From Clostridiaceae bacterium (GTDB lineage: Bacteria; Bacillota; Clostridia; Oscillospirales; Acutalibacteraceae), in contig JAEDEQ010000031.1 in the NCBI GenBank assembly GCA_016293225.1, forward strand, positions 1 to 20,446: a stretch of 20,446 nucleotides of DNA, read 5' to 3'. Of the stretch, positions 7,366-12,616 are shown in pieces. How positions within the stretch are numbered: position 1 is the stretch's first letter; each line of letters opens with the position of its first letter. The translations under genes were made by a program, and so were the position numbers. The notes under the pieces were generated by a model. The model made no database searches, was not told where the DNA came from, and worked only from the letters and a program-made list of their open reading frames with translations.

Positions 7366-7557
7366 ATACTAATGTAATTTTTTGTGGAAGGTCAACAATT
7401 TTTTTCACCCGACAGAGACAAATCGGCTGCCCCTCTCCGCCAAAAAGCGAAAAAACAAAAGACGGCTTTCCCTTTCCTGTCCGGGGCAGCGCTTTCGGTC
7501 TGCGCAGCATGGCAGATTATTTTTCTCCATTGTAAACCAAAACTGCTTTTCTGCGGC

Positions 7558-7563
7558 TATAAT
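7558..7563 (+). promoter_or_regulatory. Possible rarA -10 box
   Basis: TATAAT 37 bases before the rarA start, without a recognisable -35 at 16-18 bases. Tentative. Confidence 0.4.
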
Positions 7564-7600
7564 ATTACCCGAAGCCAAAGAAAAAGGAGCGGTGAAAAAA

Positions 7601-8866
7601 ATGAATGTTCCTCTTGCCGAAAAGCTGCGGCCGAAAACCGTTGAGGAAATGGTCGGTCAGCGCCATCTGCTTGCCGAGGGAAAGGCTCTGCGCAGAATAA
7701 TCGACAGCGGCGAAATTCCGAACCTTGTTTTTTACGGGCCGTCCGGAATCGGAAAAACCACCCTTGCCTCAATAATTGCAAGCCGCACAAACAGAAAATT
7801 CTGCAAGCTTAACGGAACAGTCGCTTCAACCGCCGACATCAAGGCCATTGTTGCAAGCCTTGACACCTTTGAAGCGCCGAACGGAGTTCTGCTTTATCTT
7901 GATGAGATTCAGTATTTCAATAAGAAGCAGCAGCAAACCCTGCTTGATTATATTGAACGGGGTTCAATCACCCTCATTGCCTCCACAACGGAAAATCCGT
8001 ATTTCTATATCCACAATGCCATTCTGAGCCGCTCAACCGTGTTTGAGTTCAAGAGCGTCACCGGAGAGGAGATCATGCCTGCGGTTGAAAGGGCCTTCTC
8101 CTTCCTTGAAAAGGAAAAGAACATCAAAATTGAAAAAGAGGACGGCGTTACAAAAAGAATTGCCTTTTCCTGCGGCGGCGATGTGCGAAAGGCGATGAAC
8201 GCGGCGGAGCTTTGCGTTCTGAGCACCCCCGTTGAGGACGGAAAAGCCCTCATAACCCTTGAAAGAGCCGAGGAGCTGACGCAGAAAAGCTCCATGAAAT
8301 ATGACAAGGACGCGGACGAGCATTACGATATCCTTTCCGCTTTCCAGAAGTCCATGCGCGGCTCAGACCCGAACGCGGCGCTGCATTACCTTGCAAGACT
8401 GCTGGAGGCCGGCGACCTTCCCTCGGCGGCAAGGCGGCTCATGGTCTGCGCGTGCGAGGACGTGGGTCTTGCCTATCCGATGATAATCCCCATTGTTAAA
8501 GCTGCGGTTGACGCGGCGTTCATGGTCGGTCTGCCTGAAGCGCGGATTCCCCTTGCGGACGCGGTTGTCCTTGTTTGCAACAGTCCCAAGTCAAACTCCG
8601 CCTATCTTGCCTATGACGCTGCGGCGGCCGATATCCGCAAGGGAAACAGCGGGCCGATTCCGCGCACGCTCCAGAACAAGCATTATGACGGAGAGGACAG
8701 CGCGCGCAAGGGGCAGTTCTATAAATATCCGCACGACTACCCGAACCACTATGTTCCACAACAGTATCTTCCGGACGCGATAAAGGACAAAACGTACTAC
8801 ACCTACGGCGAAAACAAAAACGAACAGGCCGCAAAGGAGTACTGGAGCAAAATCAGGCAGAAATAA
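7601..8866 (+). CDS. rarA: RarA/MgsA replication-associated recombination AAA+ ATPase
   Basis: A 421-residue clamp-loader-like AAA+ ATPase that acts at stalled replication forks (RarA/MgsA/WRNIP1 family). Walker A is GPSGIGKT at 46-53, Walker B is LLYLDEIQ at 97-104, sensor 1 lies in IASTTENP (about 126-133), and an arginine-finger candidate is R144 in LSRS. The C-terminal part carries the family's conserved MRGSDPNAALHYLARLLEAGD and RRLMVCACEDVGLA segments. The ATG at 7601 has AAGGAG at 7584-7589; the frame stays open upstream to 7382 but without family similarity. It is a single-gene unit. Length is normal for the family. Confidence 0.96.
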   Translation: MNVPLAEKLRPKTVEEMVGQRHLLAEGKALRRIIDSGEIPNLVFYGPSGIGKTTLASIIASRTNRKFCKLNGTVASTADIKAIVASLDTFEAPNGVLLYLDEIQYFNKKQQQTLLDYIERGSITLIASTTENPYFYIHNAILSRSTVFEFKSVTGEEIMPAVERAFSFLEKEKNIKIEKEDGVTKRIAFSCGGDVRKAMNAAELCVLSTPVEDGKALITLERAEELTQKSSMKYDKDADEHYDILSAFQKSMRGSDPNAALHYLARLLEAGDLPSAARRLMVCACEDVGLAYPMIIPIVKAAVDAAFMVGLPEARIPLADAVVLVCNSPKSNSAYLAYDAAAADIRKGNSGPIPRTLQNKHYDGEDSARKGQFYKYPHDYPNHYVPQQYLPDAIKDKTYYTYGENKNEQAAKEYWSKIRQK

Positions 8867-8890
8867 AAAAACACCGCCCTGTTACGGCGG
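8861..8890 (-). terminator. Leftward terminator downstream of rarA
   Basis: CCGCC (8874-8878) and GGCGG (8886-8890) form a hairpin. Read leftward, it is followed by TGTTTTTTTATTT, a proper U-tract; read rightward it is followed by AGAAAAACG. It therefore points the wrong way to end rarA, although no leftward gene is recognised between here and nagB. Confidence 0.6.
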
Positions 8891-8911
8891 AGAAAAACGA
8901 GATATAAATGC

Positions 8912-8971
8912 GAAATGACCCTTGACTGCTGCCTTTCTTTACAGGCTTTTGTTGCAGTCAAGGGTCATTTC
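8912..8971. repeat. 18-bp perfect inverted repeat hairpin
   Basis: GAAATGACCCTTGACTGC (8912-8929) has an exact complement at 8954-8971; the 24-base loop contains a small inner stem GCCT/AGGC. No T-run follows on either strand, so it is not a simple terminator. It could be a structured RNA element, an RNase III-type processing stem or a mobile-element remnant. Confidence 0.8.
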
Positions 8972-9264
8972 TGTGAATTCTTGGTATCTAACATCTTTTT
9001 TAACCTTCGCTTTCTACGAATTTTCGATGCCGTTCCTTCTCGTGTTCTGCTTTCTGCATTATGTTTTGTTTTTTTCCATAAGCGGGAACTGCTTCATGCT
9101 CGGGCTGAATAGAATTTCGGTTCGGTCATCTTTTCTGGGGTATCCGGTTATTTTTTCTCGGTTTCATTTAAAGTTTGTTTGCAAAATTATTTTTAATGTT
9201 CACTGAATAAAGGTTTTTGCCAATCTATGTCAATATTTTTTGAAACCGAAAAGCTTTTGCCGGA
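8972..9264. other. Intergenic stretch without recognised gene
   Basis: No frame here combines a start, ribosome binding site and recognisable protein. Read leftward, one frame of about 41 codons (9000-9125) ends in a hydrophilic, charged segment (KAEHEKERHRKFVESEG) and another reads KDDRTEILFSPSMKQFPL, which could be decayed coding sequence. The rightward frames are hydrophobic and probably their shadows. Nothing further is supported. Confidence 0.4.
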
Positions 9265-9344
9265 TTTTTTACCTGTACACCGGTATCATTCCTTTCTTTG
9301 TTTAGATTAGGTTTTTTACCTGTACATTGGTATCACCCTTTCTG
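9265..9344. repeat. Tandem operator-like repeat, two copies
   Basis: Two copies of TTTTTTACCTGTACA-NN-GGTATCA followed by a CCTTTCT box lie at 9265-9297 and 9312-9344, 47 bases apart. Each contains a TACC-N8-GGTA dyad (9270-9285 and 9317-9332). A partial third copy in the other orientation is ATGTGCAGGTATAC at 9411-9424. The spacing, dyad and place upstream of nagB suggest a repressor operator set, possibly for a GntR-type amino-sugar regulator; the regulator identity is a guess. Confidence 0.6.
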
Positions 9345-9349
9345 TCTAT

Positions 9350-9378
9350 AATATATCAAAAGCTACCTTTCTTTTCAA
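9350..9378 (-). promoter_or_regulatory. Candidate leftward promoter
   Basis: Reading leftward, TTGAAA (9378-9373), 17 bases, TATATT (9355-9350); predicted start near 9343. Transcription would enter the tandem repeat and could run to the leftward terminator at 8861-8890. A rightward TATAAT (9346-9351) overlaps this -10 but lacks a good -35. Confidence 0.4.
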
Positions 9379-9462
9379 TTCGCAAAATTCACGAAAGAAA
9401 GAGCTTTAAAATGTGCAGGTATACAAACTTTGCTTTTCAGCGGATATCTTTTGGTTTTTGTA

Positions 9463-9492
9463 TTGACTTGAAGCGTTAAAGTGTAATATAAT
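9463..9492 (+). promoter_or_regulatory. nagB upstream promoter
   Basis: TTGACT (9463-9468), 18-base spacer, TATAAT (9487-9492); predicted start near 9499, only about five bases before the terminator hairpin at 9504. Confidence 0.7.
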
Positions 9493-9503
9493 TAAAATGT
9501 TGC

Positions 9504-9528
9504 GGGGCAAAAAATGCCCCCTTTTTTT
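9504..9528 (+). terminator. Terminator in nagB leader
   Basis: GGGGC (9504-9508), loop AAAAAAT, GCCCC (9516-9520), then C and seven T: a textbook intrinsic terminator. It sits between two nagB promoter candidates, so it could attenuate upstream transcripts or insulate the proximal promoter. Confidence 0.85.
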
Positions 9529-9546
9529 AATGTCTGCAAAAAATAA

Positions 9547-9575
9547 TTGTAAAATTTGCTCATATGTGGTATGAT
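9547..9575 (+). promoter_or_regulatory. nagB proximal extended -10 promoter
   Basis: TTGTAA (9547-9552), 17 bases, TATGAT (9570-9575) preceded by TGG giving an extended -10. Start near 9582, leaving a short leader with the ribosome binding site at 9586-9592. It lies beyond the leader terminator, so it is probably the productive promoter. Confidence 0.65.
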
Positions 9576-9601
9576 ATGGCCGAAAAAGGAAGTGGATAAA
9601 A

Positions 9602-10324
9602 ATGGAAGTCCGTGTTATGGAAAACACTTTTGAAATTTCAAAAGCAGTCTCGTCAATAATCATTGATGAAGTTAAAAGGAATCCGGAAGCCGTGCTCGGC
9701 TTTGCCACAGGAGCTTCGCCCGTTGAAACCTATAAGCGCATGATCGAAGCCTATGAAAACGGCGAGGTCAGCTTCAAAAGCATTACAACCTTTAACCTTG
9801 ACGAATACTGCGGTCTTACGCGCGAGGATGAAAACAGCTATTTCTGCTTTATGAAAGAAAACCTTTTCGGCAAAACCGACATCGATTTTGCAAGGGTTAA
9901 CTTCCTCTCCGGCGATGAGGCCGAAAGCGAAAAGAGCTGCCGCGAATATTCAGAAAAAATTGCCGCCGCGGGGGGAATAGACATTCAGCTGCTCGGAATC
10001 GGCACAAACGGCCATATCGGCTTCAACGAACCGTCGGACAGCTTTTCCGACGGGCCGTTCAAGGTTAAGCTCACCCAAAGCACAATTAACTCCAACAGCA
10101 AATATTTCAAGGACAAAAAAATGCCCCGCTACGCGCTGACAATGGGTATCGGCGATATCATGAGGGCTAAAAAAATCCTTCTCATCGCCACGGGCGAAAG
10201 CAAGGCGAACGCCGTCTTTAAAATGATAAAAGGCGAGGTTACCCCCTCCTGCCCGGCGTCCGTGCTTCAAAACCACAGCAACGCCGTCATTTATCTTGAC
10301 AGGGAAAGCGCAAAGCTTTTATGA
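9602..10324 (+). CDS. nagB: Glucosamine-6-phosphate deaminase
   Basis: A 240-residue NagB, converting glucosamine-6-phosphate to fructose-6-phosphate and ammonia in amino-sugar catabolism. Key regions are visible: the phosphate-binding LGFATGASP (32-40), the base D67 in FNLDEY, and GIGTNGHIGFNEP (132-144) with H138 and E143 at the catalytic positions; the position of E. coli D141 is N136, as in many Firmicutes enzymes. It matches the short Firmicutes form. A GGAAG site precedes the ATG at 9602; a later in-frame ATG (codon 6) is possible but lacks a better site. It is co-directional with the FN3 gene 29 bases downstream. Promoters, operator-like repeats and a leader terminator upstream suggest substrate-responsive control. 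Confidence 0.95.
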   Translation: MEVRVMENTFEISKAVSSIIIDEVKRNPEAVLGFATGASPVETYKRMIEAYENGEVSFKSITTFNLDEYCGLTREDENSYFCFMKENLFGKTDIDFARVNFLSGDEAESEKSCREYSEKIAAAGGIDIQLLGIGTNGHIGFNEPSDSFSDGPFKVKLTQSTINSNSKYFKDKKMPRYALTMGIGDIMRAKKILLIATGESKANAVFKMIKGEVTPSCPASVLQNHSNAVIYLDRESAKLL

Positions 10325-10353
10325 TATTAAGCATTTAACAAGAGGAAATAAGA

Positions 10354-11265
10354 ATGGCTAAAGAAGTTTTGAAAACCAAACCCGAAATCGTTTTTGCCGA
10401 CGTTACCGACGAAAGAACCGTTGAGCTTTCGTGGAAAGAGGTCAAAGAGGCCACCGGCTATAATATTGAACGCTATGACCGCGAAAAGGACAAGTTTGTA
10501 AAAATCGGCGCGGTGGACGCCGGAGTCACCTCCTTCACCTGCAAAAAGGAGGATAAGGACGGCGTTTATCAGTACCGCATCAATGCGCTCAAAACCGTTG
10601 AGGGCAAGCTGCGTCCGCTTTCAAAAAAAGGCTCTGCGCGCGCGGTCAACATCTCTTCCGTTCCGGCTGTCAACATCACCAGAATTGAAAGCCCGTCGTT
10701 CGGAAAGGTCCGCATCACCTGGGAAAACGATAAAAATGCCGCCGGCTATGTTATCAACCGCCGCCTTGAGGAAATGAATGAATCCGTTGTGCGCGGCGAA
10801 ACAAAGGCAGGGGAGCTTTCGTTTACCGATAACACCGCAACCTCCGGTCAGGTGTACTATTACAACGTTCAAAGCTACATTTCCGACATGAGCGCCGCGT
10901 CCGGCGGCTCGTCATCTTTCCTTCCGGAGGCGCGCATATACAGCAACACCGGCAGGGAGGAGTGCTTCGTTTGCGTTGACAGCACCGAAATACTGCGATT
11001 CAGGCGCGGCCTTTTTAAAAAAGTTTCCTTTGAATACCGCATGACCGCAGGCGTTTCGTGCTATATCCTTTACAAAAGCAGCACAAAGGACGGAGAGTTC
11101 AGGGAAGTTGCGCGCACCGAAAACGGCACGACTCTTACCCTCGAGGACAAGGGTGAAAGCGGCGAAAGAGCCGCATACTACAAGATTGGCTGCTGCAAAA
11201 CAGTAAACGGCAAAGAATGGTTCGGCAAAAAGACCGAAAGCGTGCTTGTCAATTATATGCTTTGA
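10354..11265 (+). CDS. Fibronectin type III repeat protein without signal peptide
   Basis: A 303-residue protein made of about three FN3-like beta domains: residues about 8-97 (VELSWKEVKEATGYNIERYD is a classic FN3 strand B/C region), about 102-198 (VRITWENDKNAAGYVINRR) and about 205-303 (VSFEYRMTAGVSCYILYKS). The N-terminus MAKEVLKTKPEI has no signal peptide and there is no membrane segment or wall-sorting signal, unusual because bacterial FN3 repeats are mostly extracellular. The start has an AGAGGAAA site six bases upstream. It probably shares a transcript with nagB. No catalytic domain is seen; a scaffold or carbohydrate-related role is possible but unproven. Confidence 0.8.
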   Translation: MAKEVLKTKPEIVFADVTDERTVELSWKEVKEATGYNIERYDREKDKFVKIGAVDAGVTSFTCKKEDKDGVYQYRINALKTVEGKLRPLSKKGSARAVNISSVPAVNITRIESPSFGKVRITWENDKNAAGYVINRRLEEMNESVVRGETKAGELSFTDNTATSGQVYYYNVQSYISDMSAASGGSSSFLPEARIYSNTGREECFVCVDSTEILRFRRGLFKKVSFEYRMTAGVSCYILYKSSTKDGEFREVARTENGTTLTLEDKGESGERAAYYKIGCCKTVNGKEWFGKKTESVLVNYML

Positions 11266-11305
11266 ACAAAGTTTAACTTTCTGATGTGAAAAGTATTAAA
11301 AAATC

Positions 11306-11334
11306 TTGACTTGCTTTGCTTTTATGGTTATAAT
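11306..11334 (+). promoter_or_regulatory. Promoter of small secreted protein gene
   Basis: TTGACT (11306-11311), 17 bases, TATAAT (11329-11334); predicted start near 11341, about 28 bases before the ATG. Confidence 0.85.
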
Positions 11335-11368
11335 GATAATAAGACATCTTATAATAAGGAGGATACAT

Positions 11369-11635
11369 ATGAATAAAACACTTAAAAAACTCATCGCTTT
11401 TGTTCTTGTGCTTACTCTTTCGCTTTCGGCCTTTTCCGGCGCATTCAGTGTTTTTGCCGAGGATACCACCGTTGCCGAGGATATTGACGAAGAGTATTCA
11501 AAAACAACTTTCCTTGAACTGATCGTTCGCTTCTGGCAATCGGTAGGCGCTTTCTTCAAGTACATTTTCTACGATGTTTTCCTCGGAAAGCCCGCTCCGG
11601 AAATTCCGCCCGTTCCGAACAACCGTTACTTTTAA
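11369..11635 (+). CDS. Small secreted protein with aromatic amphipathic helix
   Basis: An 88-residue protein with a clear Sec signal peptide: basic MNKTLKK, hydrophobic core to about residue 27, and likely cleavage after A30 (SVFA|ED). The mature 58 residues are an acidic linker (EDTTVAEDIDEEYS), a hydrophobic aromatic segment rich in F, W, Y and I (residues about 46-73, FLELIVRFWQSVGAFFKYIF) and a proline-rich tail ending NNRYF. I know similar aromatic helices from the C-termini of larger clostridial secreted proteins, but not a named family. AAGGAGG (11356-11362) lies six bases before the ATG, and the gene has its own promoter and terminator, so it is an abundant independent unit. It may be a surface-associated or membrane-active peptide; function unknown. 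Confidence 0.82.
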   Translation: MNKTLKKLIAFVLVLTLSLSAFSGAFSVFAEDTTVAEDIDEEYSKTTFLELIVRFWQSVGAFFKYIFYDVFLGKPAPEIPPVPNNRYF

Positions 11636-11655
11636 GTAAAACGCAATCAACTCCA

Positions 11656-11690
11656 AACGGTCTGCCTCTTTCTGCGGCAGGCCGTTTTTT
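11656..11690 (+). terminator. Intrinsic terminator of small secreted protein gene
   Basis: AACGGTCTGCC (11656-11666) pairs with GGCAGGCCGTT (11676-11686) with one G-U pair, followed by T residues to 11690. Confidence 0.92.
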
Positions 11691-11714
11691 CTGCGTAAAA
11701 AATACAATTATATC

Positions 11715-11742
11715 TTGAAAAAATCCGATTTTTGTGTATAAT
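11715..11742 (+). promoter_or_regulatory. Promoter of phosphodiesterase gene
   Basis: TTGAAA (11715-11720), 16 bases, TATAAT (11737-11742). The leader 11749-11833 opens with a GCGAG-A-CTCGC palindrome (11754-11764) flanked by CCGG pairs and holds further GC-rich pairing potential. Confidence 0.7.
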
Positions 11743-11833
11743 CAGTGTGACCGGCGAGACTCGCACCGGCGTTCTGCCTCACCGGCTCCAAAGGCAGTCT
11801 TTTGCCGAAAATTTTCAAAAGAAGTGATTTACA

Positions 11834-12553
11834 ATGTCAAAAATTTTTGCTCACAGAGGCTTTTCGGGCAAATATCCCGAAAACACGATGCTCGCTTTTA
11901 AAAAAGCGGTCGAAATCGGCTGCGACGGTATTGAGCTTGACGTCCACCTCACCAAGGACAATGTGCTTGTAATTATTCACGACGAGGACATCAAGCGCAC
12001 CGCAAACGGTCAGGGTCTTGTCCGGGACATGACCTTTGAAGAACTGCGCAGGTTTGATTACTCCGCAGGCTTCAAGGGTGTTTACGGCTTCAATGAAATT
12101 CCGACCCTGCGCGAATACTTTGAGCTTGTCAAGGATACCGACATTATCACAAACATTGAGCTCAAAACCGGAATTTTTGAGTATCCTACAATTGAACAGC
12201 GCGTTATTGACATGATCCGCGAATTCGAACTTGAAAAGAAGATTATTCTTTCCTCGTTCAACCATTACTCGGTTCTGCGCTGCGAAAAAATTGCTCCGGA
12301 AATCAAGCGCGGCTTCCTTTCGGAAAGCTGGCTTATCAATTACGGAAAGTATACCGCCGAAAACCGCGTTCAGTGCTGTCACCCCATTCACTGCTTCCTT
12401 TCGCCGGAAACAGTCCGGGAAATGCATGACGCCGGCTGCGAGATCAATACCTGGACGGTCAACGAGTATGACGATATCAAGCGCCTTTCTGCAATGGGCG
12501 TTGACGCACTTATAGGCAACTTCCCGGACAGAATGATTGAGGTTCTCAGATAA
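11834..12553 (+). CDS. Glycerophosphodiester phosphodiesterase
   Basis: A 239-residue GDPD-family TIM-barrel enzyme (UgpQ/GlpQ type) that hydrolyses deacylated phospholipids to glycerol-3-phosphate and an alcohol. Metal and catalytic motifs are intact: H7 and R8 in AHRG, PENT (15-18), E34 and D36 in DGIELDVHLT, and H49 in IIHDE, with NIELK and the C-terminal WTVNE segment. There is no signal peptide, so it is the cytosolic form. The ribosome binding site is weak (AGAAGTGA), and the leader is about 85 bases with GC-rich stems. It stands alone between its promoter and a bidirectional terminator. Substrate head group cannot be told from sequence. Confidence 0.94.
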   Translation: MSKIFAHRGFSGKYPENTMLAFKKAVEIGCDGIELDVHLTKDNVLVIIHDEDIKRTANGQGLVRDMTFEELRRFDYSAGFKGVYGFNEIPTLREYFELVKDTDIITNIELKTGIFEYPTIEQRVIDMIREFELEKKIILSSFNHYSVLRCEKIAPEIKRGFLSESWLINYGKYTAENRVQCCHPIHCFLSPETVREMHDAGCEINTWTVNEYDDIKRLSAMGVDALIGNFPDRMIEVLR

Positions 12554-12557
12554 AACC

Positions 12558-12600
12558 GAAAAAAGCAAGAGACTGCCCGCGCGGACAGCCTCTTATTTTT
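12558..12600. terminator. Bidirectional terminator, phosphodiesterase and glucosidase
   Basis: AAGAGACTG (12567-12575) pairs with CAGCCTCTT (12586-12594) with one mismatch. TATTTTT follows rightward and the complement of GAAAAAAGC gives a T-run leftward, suiting the convergent genes on each side. Confidence 0.85.
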
Positions 12601-12616
12601 ATTCGCCTTTAATTTT

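Noticed and set aside
9000..9125. Leftward 41-codon hydrophilic frame that might be a decayed gene end
   Set aside because: No start, no ribosome binding site and no family I can name; mentioned only as a possible remnant.
8922..9206. 94-codon hydrophobic rightward frame after rarA
   Set aside because: Starts with TTG inside the perfect hairpin, lacks a ribosome binding site, and its hydrophobicity comes from T-rich sequence.
9265..9344. Two six-codon peptide genes (Ile-Pro-Met/Val-Tyr-Arg) in the tandem repeats
   Set aside because: The purine-rich AAAGG abuts the start codon with no spacing, and the dyad symmetry explains the conservation better as DNA sites.
9358..9601. glmS-type ribozyme or similar amino-sugar RNA before nagB
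   Set aside because: No pseudoknotted core could be recognised, and the class controls glmS synthesis genes rather than nagB.
11837..12568. Long open frame (about 240 codons) antisense to the phosphodiesterase gene
   Set aside because: It mirrors the real gene almost exactly, has no ribosome binding site and no recognisable family; it arises from codon bias.
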